Source of the DNA: Shewanella pneumatophori
GTDB taxonomy: Bacteria; Pseudomonadota; Gammaproteobacteria; Enterobacterales; Shewanellaceae
Direction: 5' to 3'
DNA length: 64,000 nucleotides
Assembly (NCBI RefSeq): GCF_023283895.1
Contig: NZ_JAKILB010000008.1
Location: forward strand, 1-64,000
The translations under genes and the position numbers were made by a program. Under the pieces are notes generated by a model, which worked only from the letters and a program-made list of their open reading frames with translations, was not told where the DNA came from and searched no databases. Shown here in pieces: positions 34,475-43,158 of the stretch; position 1 is the stretch's first letter; each line of letters starts with the position of its first letter.

Positions 34475-35548
34475 ATGAACAACCACCAGTGCCCTAATCA
34501 GCCCGTTACCGTCTCTGTTGTTATGCCAATTTATGATGTAGAGGCATTTGTCACTCAGGCTATCGCGTCAGTATTAGCGCAAAGTTTCACTCATTTTGAA
34601 TTACTGTTAGTCAACGATTGCTCACCTGATAATAGCTTAGCTCTATGCCAACAATTTGATGATCCTAGGATCCAGATTATCAATCATGCACAAAATCAGG
34701 GGCTTTCTGCAGCCAGAAATACCGGCATTCGTCATGCTAAAGGTCGATATGTCGCTTTTATTGATTCTGACGATATGTGGCATAGCGAAAAGCTACAGCA
34801 GCATGTGGCACACCTAGATGCAGCTCCAGAGGTTGGGATCAGTTTCTCACGCTCTCTTTTTATGGATTATAACGGCGACAAAACTCAGTTTTACCAAATG
34901 CCGCAGCTTAATAGTATTGATGCCAAGCACTTGTTGTGCAGAAATCCAGTCGGCAATGGCTCAGCACCAGTATTACGTAAAGAGACCTTAAGCGATATCC
35001 AGTATCGCGGTACAGCAGGTCACCTTTGCTACTTTGACGAAGCGTTCCGACAATCAGAAGATATTGAGTGTTGGTTAAGAATTATCACAACAACTCATTG
35101 GCAAATAGAAGGGATCCCCGCTCCATTAACGTTCTACCGCCTCAATGAACAAGGCTTATCCGCAGATCTGGTTAAGCAATATCAGTCGTGGGAAAAAATG
35201 ATCGATAAAGCCCGTGGATATGCCCCCCGCTTAGTTGAGCAATACGAGAAAAAAGCGCGTGCTTTTCAGTTACGTTATATTGCTAGGCAGGCTATTCGTA
35301 ATAAAAATGGTCAGCAAGCAGTAAAACACCTCCATCAAGCGCTAATGACATGCCCAAGTATTCTACAAGCAGAAACAGGGCGAACGCTAGCGACTATGGC
35401 TGCAGCTTATTCGCTAAAGTTATTGCCTTTATCTATTTATAATCAAGTCGAATCAGCGGCGCAATCGCTATTGGGGCGAATACAAGGTGCTCTCATAAGT
35501 AAGGATGGAGTGAGCGATAATTTGTTAAAACATAAACCCAATGCTTAA
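34475..35548 (+). CDS. Family 2 glycosyltransferase
   Basis: The 357-residue protein has a GT-A fold. VSVVMPIYDVEAFVTQAIASV is followed by LLVNDCSPDNS, the nucleotide-binding region, GLSAARNTGI, and the DxD motif in IDSDD. A divergent C-terminal region of about 130 residues is helical. It transfers a sugar to the growing lipid-linked repeat unit in the cytoplasm; donor and acceptor cannot be read from sequence. It is the only stand-alone family 2 glycosyltransferase in the locus. AGGAGG lies just before the ATG. A spacer of about 330 bases with a sigma54 promoter follows. Confidence 0.92.
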   Translation: MNNHQCPNQPVTVSVVMPIYDVEAFVTQAIASVLAQSFTHFELLLVNDCSPDNSLALCQQFDDPRIQIINHAQNQGLSAARNTGIRHAKGRYVAFIDSDDMWHSEKLQQHVAHLDAAPEVGISFSRSLFMDYNGDKTQFYQMPQLNSIDAKHLLCRNPVGNGSAPVLRKETLSDIQYRGTAGHLCYFDEAFRQSEDIECWLRIITTTHWQIEGIPAPLTFYRLNEQGLSADLVKQYQSWEKMIDKARGYAPRLVEQYEKKARAFQLRYIARQAIRNKNGQQAVKHLHQALMTCPSILQAETGRTLATMAAAYSLKLLPLSIYNQVESAAQSLLGRIQGALISKDGVSDNLLKHKPNA

Positions 35549-35765
35549 AAGCTAGCAGTTAAGTAAACAGATTAATGCTATCAACTAATAGTTAATAACC
35601 CCTTTCAGCGTCGCATAGTTAGCTCGCGACTTAGCCTAATCCTTTTTAAACACTATTTGCAGCCTGCCTTGCAAGTTGCAAATAGCCTCTCTATTTGTTT
35701 CAAAACATCCAGTATTACAACCAACAAAATAAGCTAATAAACTGTATTTAAATGAATTTAAAAAC

Positions 35766-35781
35766 TGGCAAGCTATATGCA
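35766..35781 (+). promoter_or_regulatory. Sigma54 (-24/-12) promoter before the TagA fusion gene
   Basis: TGGCAAGCTATATGCA has GG and GC exactly ten bases apart, with CTGGCA at -24. The -12 element is ATGCA, one change from TTGCA. The gene begins 95 bases downstream. The rest of the 35549-35875 spacer holds no gene. Confidence 0.68.
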
Positions 35782-35875
35782 TTTCTATATTTGAAAACAT
35801 TTATACAAGTCCCGTTATAACTAGGCAGAAATAATAAAGCCGTAATCGTTCGCTGAATAAATGGAAGGAAAGATT

Positions 35876-38020
35876 ATGCCAAATAACCCAACTGGTAAGA
35901 TTAGAACACCATTTAGCATTTGCTGCTTTGACAGTGTAAGCGGGATTATTTCATTAGTTATCGTCAGCCCCTTGATGGTCTATGGCTATTTAAGAAGCCT
36001 ATTTATCTCAAACTGTGCATTTGAAAGTGTTTATATCAAAGGTAGTTCAACGCAGGTCATTGAACTGCTGCAATTTAGCTACAACGGCTGGTACAAAAAG
36101 CTGCCGATACTGCTCAACTTAATCAAAGGTGATATCGCTATTATTGGCGCCCCGACAGAATTTGTCTTAACCGATATCAATACTGCTCCTGTTTCAGATA
36201 AACAAAAGCCTAACCAAAATATCAAGCCTGGTTTGATGTCGATGGAGCAGCTTAATGCACTTACAGGTTTACATTTTGAAGACAGCGCTAACGCCTTAAC
36301 TAAAGCCCACAGCAACTTGGCTCGTTATCTAATGGCAATTGTGAGAAGCCTTGTACTACGTGCCGCTATGGCGCTATTTTTTAGTCATACACCGAAGTCG
36401 AGTAAATCCATTTCACTGTTTGGGATCTCGCTTAACAACTGGACCATGCAACAACTGCTGGATGAGATCTTACTGCAATGCCAAAAAAGTTCGGCAAGTG
36501 CCGTTTCACTGAATGTTGAGTTACCTAGATCCAAAGCATCTAGTGCTAATACTCCAAGTAATCAATCTGCAGGCATGCAGCAATACGCTTTTATCAATGC
36601 GGACTGCCTAAATATCAGCACTCAAAATGAACACTATCGTCAATGTCTACAACAAAGCCAGCGCATATTTGCCGACGGTATCGGGTTAAGAGTCGCCTGC
36701 TTAAGTAAAGGTGAAGCATTACGTGCAAATTTAAATGGTACAGATCTGTTTCCTCGACTATGCCAACTTGCGGCACAGCAGGAGTTATCAATTTATATGC
36801 TCGGTGGCGCAGCAGATGTGGCACAAACTGCTGCGCAAAATATGCAAGCATGCTATCCAAATCTTAAGATAGCGGGTACTCATCACGGTTATTTCAACAC
36901 TGCAGCAAACAGTCAAGATAATCAACAAGTCATACAAGCAATAAACAGCGTCAATGCCGACATACTATTAGTCGCAATGGGCGCACCAACTCAAGAGCTT
37001 TGGCTTGCGCAAAACAAATCTCAACTTAACTGCGCGATCGGTATAGGTGTTGGCGGGCTATTTGATTTTTATTCAAATCGGATTAAACGCGCACCGTTGT
37101 GGCTAAGGCAAATGGGGTTGGAGTGGACTTTTAGGTTACTGCAAGAGCCCACAAGAATGTGGAAACGCTACATCATTGGCAACCCGGTATTTTTGTACCG
37201 TGTATGGCGTGAAAACCGTCAACTTAAAAAGCGTATAACCCAACAAAGTACGCCGCAAAAAACCAATACTCAGCAAGGAACGCCCTTAACCGATGCGCAG
37301 CTAACCACCCAGTTACAGGCGCAACTTGGCAAGGCCAACAGACGCCAAGCCGAACTACCTAGTTTTGATTGTAAACGTGCCAATGTACGTCGAGCGCAAT
37401 TTGATTTGGCGATGCGCTGCAGTAAAGCAGCAAAACGTAGCTTAGATCTCGTTGGAGCCGCAATCTTACTCTTATTACTCAGCCCCATTTTTGCTCTAAC
37501 CGCAATAGCAATAAAAGTGAGTTCTCGCGGCCCAGTACTTTATAGCCAACCTCGTTGTGGTCTATACAACCGCCCATTTACCATGTGGAAGTTTCGTTCT
37601 ATGTACCAAGATGCCGATAAGCGACTTACAGCACTCGCCAGCAATAACGAAATGAATGGCGGCGTAATTTTTAAGATGAAAGCCGATCCAAGAATTACAT
37701 TTATTGGTCGCTGTATACGCAAAACCTCAATTGATGAATTACCACAACTGTGGAATGTACTAAAAGGCGAGATGTCGCTTGTTGGGCCACGCCCAGCACT
37801 TATCTCAGAGGTCGAACAATACAAACAGCATCACCGTAATAGGCTCGCAGTCAAACCTGGCATTACCTGTATTTGGCAAGTATCAGGCCGCTCAACCATT
37901 CCATTTGAGCAACAAGTAGAACTTGATATTGAGTATATCTACAAACAATCGTTAGTTGCCGATCTATGGCTACTGCTTAAAACGATTCCGGCGGTGATTT
38001 TTGCCCGCGGTGCATACTAA
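35876..38020 (+). CDS. Three-part glycosyltransferase: degenerate sugar transferase, WecG/TagA, sugar-phosphate transferase
   Basis: The 714-residue protein has three parts. Residues 1-160 hold a membrane segment and a cut-down sugar-transferase-like end (KLPILLNLIKGDIAIIGAP, compare DELPQLWNVLKGEMSLVGPRP in its own C-terminus). Residues about 175-430 are a WecG/TagA/CpsF (GT26) domain, with INADCLN, FADGIGLRVA, LNGTDLFPRL, LVAMGAPTQELW and GVGGLFDF. Residues about 500-714 are a WbaP/WcaJ-type phosphoglycosyl transferase with a membrane hairpin (RSLDLVGAAILLLLLSP), MWKFRSM and the DE of IDELPQLW. It could start the lipid-linked unit and add the next sugar. The chosen ATG has AAGGAAAG upstream. 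A sigma54 promoter precedes it. Confidence 0.9.
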   Translation: MPNNPTGKIRTPFSICCFDSVSGIISLVIVSPLMVYGYLRSLFISNCAFESVYIKGSSTQVIELLQFSYNGWYKKLPILLNLIKGDIAIIGAPTEFVLTDINTAPVSDKQKPNQNIKPGLMSMEQLNALTGLHFEDSANALTKAHSNLARYLMAIVRSLVLRAAMALFFSHTPKSSKSISLFGISLNNWTMQQLLDEILLQCQKSSASAVSLNVELPRSKASSANTPSNQSAGMQQYAFINADCLNISTQNEHYRQCLQQSQRIFADGIGLRVACLSKGEALRANLNGTDLFPRLCQLAAQQELSIYMLGGAADVAQTAAQNMQACYPNLKIAGTHHGYFNTAANSQDNQQVIQAINSVNADILLVAMGAPTQELWLAQNKSQLNCAIGIGVGGLFDFYSNRIKRAPLWLRQMGLEWTFRLLQEPTRMWKRYIIGNPVFLYRVWRENRQLKKRITQQSTPQKTNTQQGTPLTDAQLTTQLQAQLGKANRRQAELPSFDCKRANVRRAQFDLAMRCSKAAKRSLDLVGAAILLLLLSPIFALTAIAIKVSSRGPVLYSQPRCGLYNRPFTMWKFRSMYQDADKRLTALASNNEMNGGVIFKMKADPRITFIGRCIRKTSIDELPQLWNVLKGEMSLVGPRPALISEVEQYKQHHRNRLAVKPGITCIWQVSGRSTIPFEQQVELDIEYIYKQSLVADLWLLLKTIPAVIFARGAY

Positions 38021-38030
38021 GGAGCGTCCT

Positions 38031-39575
38031 ATGCAAGCAGTGGTATTTGCAAACCGTAATGGCGAAGAATTAATGCCTTTAAATGGCTTTTACTGCCCAG
38101 CATTGCTGCCAGTTAGCAATAAAAGTGTTATTGAGTACACCTTAGAGGACTTAGCTGAGGCAGGAGTAAAACAGGTCAAGCTTGTTGTCTCTAATCAAGT
38201 TAGCCAACTCAAAGCATTAATTGGTAGCGGCGAGCGTTGGGGCCTAAGCGTAGATTACTTTTTAAGTCGTGATCAAGAACTTGCATCTGAAGTGCTCAAA
38301 CGAATGTCGCTTGATAAGTCTCAATCTATCTTATTGGCTCGGGCTGATATTCTACGTAGCCCAAGCATTAAGTCATTTGTTGCTTTCAGCCTACAAATGC
38401 CCGCTAGTTTAGTTATCGCAAAAATCAATAATCAAAATGCAGGGCTAATGATGCTGCCGGCGGCAGCTGACTACACCAGTGCAATGAATTGGCCGTTGAT
38501 CCCAAGTGAGCGACTCATTGAAAAAACACATTGCGATAGTGTAACCCAAGTGCTTCACGGTGACTGTTTTATGCTGGACAGTATAGATAACTACGTGCAG
38601 GCAAACTATTCAATGGCAATAGCTAAAGTGATTGGTAGCAGTCCGCAAGGTCGATTTTTAAGTGCGGCTAGCCAAGGTTGTGGTTTTTATATCGGTGCAA
38701 AAACTAAAACAGGCCAACTAAGAAATCAACATGCTTGGGGGGTGATCGGTGAGAATAGCTGGATTGATGAAAGCGCTACTATGCAGCAAAACATAGTGGT
38801 GGGAAGAAACTGTTTAGTCGACAAAAACTGTACTCTTAAAAACTGCATTATTTTAGATGACAGCTATGTTGGTCAAAACCTAAATGTAAGCAATGCGATA
38901 ATCTGCAACTCATTACTGATCTCAGTTAATACTGGCGGCTATATCAAGCTTGATGACAAAAGCCTGCTAGCAAGAAACCAAAATTCTCTTGTTGATAACA
39001 CTGAAGTCAGTGCAAGCGAGCAATCCATCGCTCTTGTCATGTTGGTCAGCGCTTTACTATTTAGCCCTTTATTATTCGTCGCGGCATTACTACATAACCG
39101 TAAGCAGCCGTTATATAAAGAATTAGTAACAGTTGATGCAAAAACATATTCAAGCTGGCGTCTAAATTTAGGCTCGCCATTTATCAGCCGCCTACCTCAA
39201 CTAATACTCGTAGTGCGCGGCAAACTGAACTTGCTGGGTTGTAATCCATTTAAGCGTTCAACACAAACAAAGGATAACGAGCACAAGCAACAATCCAGTC
39301 AAGTTGCATCAGAGAGTAACGAAAAAATTCAGCCTCTTGATAACAGCCTGTTTAATCCGAGTCCGTTGGTTCTCCCCCCTGAGCAGTCAGCTCCTTTCGG
39401 GGTATATGGTCCACTGCAGTTGCAAGATAGCCGCTCCATTCCAGAAGAAGAGCAACAACTTATTGAAGCTGAATTTACTCAGCTCACCATCAAACAACAG
39501 CTAATTAAGCTGATAACAACCCTATCACCCACGAAATCAGCAAAACACGCTAAAACACAGCCACACATTAGTTAA
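38031..39575 (+). CDS. Nucleotidyltransferase-like protein with beta-helix, membrane segment and sugar-transferase-like tail
   Basis: The 514-residue protein starts with a nucleotidyltransferase fold (about 1-235: LMPLNGFYCPALLPVSNKS, IEYTLEDLAEAGVKQ). The usual GxGTR-type signature is absent, so transfer activity is doubtful. A left-handed beta-helix stretch follows (about 245-315: IVVGRNCLVDKNCTLKNCIIL), then one membrane segment (about 335-355). After it, RLPQLILVVRGKLNLLGCNPF resembles the core of a bacterial sugar transferase without its catalytic acidic residues. The last 90 residues are polar. AAGGAG six bases before the ATG supports the start, 10 bases after the TagA fusion gene. A role in the same pathway is inferred from position. 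Confidence 0.75.
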   Translation: MQAVVFANRNGEELMPLNGFYCPALLPVSNKSVIEYTLEDLAEAGVKQVKLVVSNQVSQLKALIGSGERWGLSVDYFLSRDQELASEVLKRMSLDKSQSILLARADILRSPSIKSFVAFSLQMPASLVIAKINNQNAGLMMLPAAADYTSAMNWPLIPSERLIEKTHCDSVTQVLHGDCFMLDSIDNYVQANYSMAIAKVIGSSPQGRFLSAASQGCGFYIGAKTKTGQLRNQHAWGVIGENSWIDESATMQQNIVVGRNCLVDKNCTLKNCIILDDSYVGQNLNVSNAIICNSLLISVNTGGYIKLDDKSLLARNQNSLVDNTEVSASEQSIALVMLVSALLFSPLLFVAALLHNRKQPLYKELVTVDAKTYSSWRLNLGSPFISRLPQLILVVRGKLNLLGCNPFKRSTQTKDNEHKQQSSQVASESNEKIQPLDNSLFNPSPLVLPPEQSAPFGVYGPLQLQDSRSIPEEEQQLIEAEFTQLTIKQQLIKLITTLSPTKSAKHAKTQPHIS

Positions 39576-39652
39576 ACTTAAACGAAAATAACATTACCTA
39601 ACAATGGGTTAGTCAATGCAAATGAAAAAATAGCGCACAGGAGAATATCGTT

Positions 39653-40111
39653 ATGAAGACTATTATCACTTACGGTACATTCGATCTATTCCATTACGGT
39701 CACGTTCGCTTGTTTAAACGCCTCAGAGCATTAGGCGATAAGTTGATTGTGGCAGTGTCGACTGATGAATTTAACGCCAAAAAAGGCAAAGCAGCTTTTT
39801 TTAGTTACCTGCAGCGCAGTGAGATTGTCGAAGCATGCCAATACGTTGATATGGTAGTACCTGAAAGCAGCTGGGATCAAAAAGCCAAAGATATTTGCCG
39901 TTACGATGTAAGCGTATTTGGGATGGGAGATGATTGGCGCGGCGAATTTGACGAACTGCGCTTGTTATGTGACGTTGTCTATTTAGACAGAACTGGTGAG
40001 ATCTCATCGACTGAAATCAAAAACAGTTTAGCTAAAAAGCCACGTGTGCAACAAGAAAGCATACAGGACACAAATAAGCCCTGTGCGCCAAATAACAAAG
40101 CAAACAAATAA
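39653..40111 (+). CDS. tagD: Glycerol-3-phosphate cytidylyltransferase (TagD-like)
   Basis: The 152-residue protein is a small cytidylyltransferase. The HxGH motif is HYGH at residues 14-17, preceded by TYGTFDLF, and the second signature RTGEISSTEIK is intact. Together these define the TagD/GCT family, which makes CDP-glycerol from CTP and glycerol-3-phosphate. Related enzymes act on other polyol or ethanolamine phosphates, but the next gene encodes a CDP-glycerol glycerophosphotransferase family member, which supports glycerol. The last 20 residues are a polar tail. CACAGGAG lies before the ATG. The next gene follows after 14 bases. Confidence 0.9.
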   Translation: MKTIITYGTFDLFHYGHVRLFKRLRALGDKLIVAVSTDEFNAKKGKAAFFSYLQRSEIVEACQYVDMVVPESSWDQKAKDICRYDVSVFGMGDDWRGEFDELRLLCDVVYLDRTGEISSTEIKNSLAKKPRVQQESIQDTNKPCAPNNKANK

Positions 40112-40125
40112 CAAAGAACCGAATA

Positions 40126-41463
40126 ATGGCATTAACACTAAGACATAAATTAAAAGTAACAGATTACTTAAAGGCCTGCGTAAGAAAGCTGATTTATACC
40201 TTAGTGGCTGTTTTTCCTCGAAGTAACCATAAAGCCGTATTTGGTAGCTATAAAGATAGCTTTAGCGACAACAGCAAATACCTATACTTACACTGGCAGC
40301 ATACTCAATTTATCCGCACCATTTGGATTAGCGGTAATAAAGACGTTGTACGCCAACGGAAAAAGTCTGGCCAAGAAGCCTATTATCGCTGGTCTCTAAA
40401 AGGGATATTCCATTGCCTCAGTGCAAAGTATTATTTTTACAACAGCTATATTGGCGACATTAACCAATGGCTTGCTAACGGTGCAACTAAAGTAAACTTG
40501 TGGCACGGTTTACCAATGAAAAAAATTGAGTTTGATATCAATAACGGACCAATGACAGAGGTGTTTAACCCTCAAGGAAAGTTGAATCAACTCAAGCAAT
40601 GGTTAGTCAGCCACCAGCAATTAATCAAACCGGACTTAATGCTGAGCCCTAGCCCATTAATGGATGACATTTTCAGTAGTGCTTTTAGGCTTAACTCAAT
40701 CAACAACGTTAGTGTTACAGGCTTTAGTTCCCAAAACAGTGCGCATTCAATAAAGGAGGCTTCAAACAAAAATCAAGGCTCTGTGTTAGTGCGCTCGGGG
40801 AGTCCACGAACCGACTACTATCACCAGCATCCTGAGCAGAAAATTGATTTACGTTACTTAATAAATGATTCTGTGACTGGCATAAATTCAGGTTTAGCTA
40901 CACAGCCACAATACATTCTTTATGCGCCATCATGGCGGGATAATAAGCAGCAAAAAAATCCATATTTACACGCTTTTGACTGGCAACAATTATCAGACCA
41001 TCTTGTACAAAATAATCAAATTTTACTGCTGCGATTACACCCTAATGAGCTTGCATTAGCTGCTGACTTTGTCGACTTTCCCAATATCGTCAACCTCTCT
41101 CATCTGGAAGATGTTTACGGTATTTTAGGGCAAATACATCTACTGATCACCGATTATTCATCGCTATTTATCGATGTATTGCCGCTCGGGACTGCAGTTT
41201 GTTTTTACCGCTTTGACGAGCAAGATTACCTACAAGATTGTCGAAACATGTACGACTACACTAATAAGCTGCCAAGTTTCGCGCCTATATGTAAAAGCTT
41301 TAACCACTTACTTGAGTGTCTTCAGCCTCAAGCAATTAGTAGCCAAACAGAGCTGTATACACAAACATATCACGAGGTAAGCCAGTTATTTTGGGGTAAA
41401 GGTATGATAAATCGAGTGAGTGCTTTTAGCGCATTAGAAGCAGCGCTAAAGCAACAAAGATAG
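40126..41463 (+). CDS. CDP-glycerol glycerophosphotransferase family protein (TagB/TagF-like)
   Basis: The 445-residue protein matches the CDP-glycerol:poly(glycerophosphate) glycerophosphotransferase family. It has KVNLWHGLPMKKI with the conserved histidine, YAPSWRDN, LLRLHPNE with a second histidine, and LITDYSSLFIDVLPLGT for CDP-glycerol binding. It should transfer glycerol phosphate units onto a lipid-linked or sugar acceptor at the inner face of the membrane. One transferase could act as primase or polymerase, and sequence alone cannot decide. It follows tagD by 14 bases and is the last gene of the plus-strand locus, ending 34 bases from the converging rfbC. Confidence 0.9.
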   Translation: MALTLRHKLKVTDYLKACVRKLIYTLVAVFPRSNHKAVFGSYKDSFSDNSKYLYLHWQHTQFIRTIWISGNKDVVRQRKKSGQEAYYRWSLKGIFHCLSAKYYFYNSYIGDINQWLANGATKVNLWHGLPMKKIEFDINNGPMTEVFNPQGKLNQLKQWLVSHQQLIKPDLMLSPSPLMDDIFSSAFRLNSINNVSVTGFSSQNSAHSIKEASNKNQGSVLVRSGSPRTDYYHQHPEQKIDLRYLINDSVTGINSGLATQPQYILYAPSWRDNKQQKNPYLHAFDWQQLSDHLVQNNQILLLRLHPNELALAADFVDFPNIVNLSHLEDVYGILGQIHLLITDYSSLFIDVLPLGTAVCFYRFDEQDYLQDCRNMYDYTNKLPSFAPICKSFNHLLECLQPQAISSQTELYTQTYHEVSQLFWGKGMINRVSAFSALEAALKQQR

Positions 41464-41497
41464 AGCTAACTAAAAACAATTAGAAAACCATAGAGAA

Positions 41498-42037
41498 TTA
41501 AGCCATTGCAGCTCTATCTTTATCAGACAATATAGGCTCAATGCCCTGCTCTATCGGCCAATCAATAGCAAGCTCAGGATCATTCCAGGCAAGCGTTTGT
41601 TCAAACTCAGGCGCATAGTAATCGGTACACTTATAAATGATGTCGGCATAATCACTCAAGGTATAAAAACCATGAGCAAAGCCTGGCGGAATATACATCT
41701 GCAACTTATTTTCAGCCGATAATACCTGCGAGAAGCATCGACCATATGTTTTTGAGTCTTTGCGAATATCCACTGCAACATCAAAAATACTCCCCGCTGT
41801 AACCCTAATTAGCTTACCTTGGGCTTGTTGTACTTGATAATGCAAGCCACGTAACACATGTTTTTGCGAACGGCTCATGTTCTCTTGTACAAAAAATGGG
41901 CAAACGTACCCAGCCTGAGTAAACAAAGATTCAAACTCAGATTGACGAAAGGTTTCCATAAAAAAGCCACGATCATCGCCAAAGACTTGCGGCTCAAACA
42001 ACAGCACATCAGGAATTGAACTAGGTATTATTTTCAT
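41498..42037 (-). CDS. rfbC: dTDP-4-dehydrorhamnose 3,5-epimerase
   Basis: The 179-residue protein is an RmlC cupin epimerase of normal length. DDRGFFMETFRQ, VRENMSRS-like VQENMSRSQKHVLRGLHYQ, with the catalytic histidine in RGLHYQ, and PPGFAHGFYTLSD are all present. It converts dTDP-4-keto-6-deoxyglucose to dTDP-4-keto-rhamnose. It follows rfbB by about 65 bases on the minus strand. The pathway's last enzyme, RmlD, is not next to it; an RmlD-like gene is at 21338-22414. Confidence 0.95.
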   Translation of the reverse strand: MKIIPSSIPDVLLFEPQVFGDDRGFFMETFRQSEFESLFTQAGYVCPFFVQENMSRSQKHVLRGLHYQVQQAQGKLIRVTAGSIFDVAVDIRKDSKTYGRCFSQVLSAENKLQMYIPPGFAHGFYTLSDYADIIYKCTDYYAPEFEQTLAWNDPELAIDWPIEQGIEPILSDKDRAAMA

Positions 42038-42102
42038 AGGAATTGCTAATTTTCATCTCGGAATAAATCGACACTATTGCCATACTTAGCATTATGGTTT
42101 TT

Positions 42103-43143
42103 TTACAATTTTGGAGCATCGAAACTAGAAATGTACCACTCTACAGTTTTTCGCAGCCCTGACTCAAACGACTCTATAGGCTTCCACCCCAACTCTTTTT
42201 GAATTTTTGTAGAGTCAATTGCATATCTTCTATCGTGTCCAGGCCTATCAGCTACATAAGTAATCAATTCTTTAAATCCGCGAATATTACTTTGAGACTT
42301 TAATGAATTAGGACTACTTGGTACTAATTCCTCTAACAAATCACAGATAGCATTAACGACATCTATATTGTGTTTTTCGCAACTTCCACCAATGTTATAT
42401 GTTTGCCCAACTGCACCATTAACTAATACGCAATAAAGGGCTTTTACGTGGTCTTCAACAAATAACCAGTCTCGAACTTGCAAACCATTACCATAAACAG
42501 GAATAGGTTTACCTTGTAGCGCATTGAGTATCGTTTGCGGGATAAGCTTTTCTCTATGTTGAAAAGGACCATAATTATTAGAGCAGTTACTCACAACTAC
42601 AGGTAATCCATAAGTTCTATGCCAAGCACGAACTAAATGATCTGATGCAGCTTTGCTCGCTGAATAAGGAGAACTAGGATCATAGCGGCTTTCTTCAGAA
42701 AACAGCCCTTCATCTTCTAAATCGCCATAGACTTCATCTGTAGAAATATGATGAAAACGAAAACACTCTTTTTGTGCAGTACTGATAGAGGCGCAATATT
42801 CACGAGCGACTTCAAGTAACGTATATGTGCCCATAATATTGGTTTGCATAAACTCAGCAGAACCATTGATTGAGCGATCAACGTGACTTTCTGCAGCTAG
42901 GTGCATAATACAATCAGGTTGATACTCTTTTAACAGTCTAACCATTAAAGCACGATCGCAAATATCACCATGAATGAAAGAATAGCGCTCTAAAGATGTT
43001 AACTCTGCTAAGCTATTTTCATTGCTAGCATAGGTAAGTTTATCAAGATTAATCACTCTATTATCTGTGTGATCAATCAAAAAACGTATCAATGCCGACC
43101 CAATAAAACCTGAGCCGCCCGTGACTAATATGATTTTACTCAT
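42103..43143 (-). CDS. rfbB: dTDP-glucose 4,6-dehydratase
   Basis: The 346-residue protein is an RmlB-type dehydratase. It has [14 protein letters not shown] for NAD binding, [12 protein letters not shown], the [11 protein letters not shown] catalytic loop with the Asp-Glu pair, and [12 protein letters not shown] containing YxxxK. NCSNNYGP and the late [11 protein letters not shown] motif are diagnostic. It converts dTDP-glucose to dTDP-4-keto-6-deoxyglucose. I use the ATG at 43143; the preceding in-frame GTG adds one residue. It lies 15 bases after rfbA and is probably cotranscribed. Its AT-rich codon use differs slightly from the plus-strand polysaccharide genes. Confidence 0.96.
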   Translation of the reverse strand: MSKIILVTGGSGFIGSALIRFLIDHTDNRVINLDKLTYASNENSLAELTSLERYSFIHGDICDRALMVRLLKEYQPDCIMHLAAESHVDRSINGSAEFMQTNIMGTYTLLEVAREYCASISTAQKECFRFHHISTDEVYGDLEDEGLFSEESRYDPSSPYSASKAASDHLVRAWHRTYGLPVVVSNCSNNYGPFQHREKLIPQTILNALQGKPIPVYGNGLQVRDWLFVEDHVKALYCVLVNGAVGQTYNIGGSCEKHNIDVVNAICDLLEELVPSSPNSLKSQSNIRGFKELITYVADRPGHDRRYAIDSTKIQKELGWKPIESFESGLRKTVEWYISSFDAPKL

Positions 43144-43158
43144 CACAAAATCTCATCA

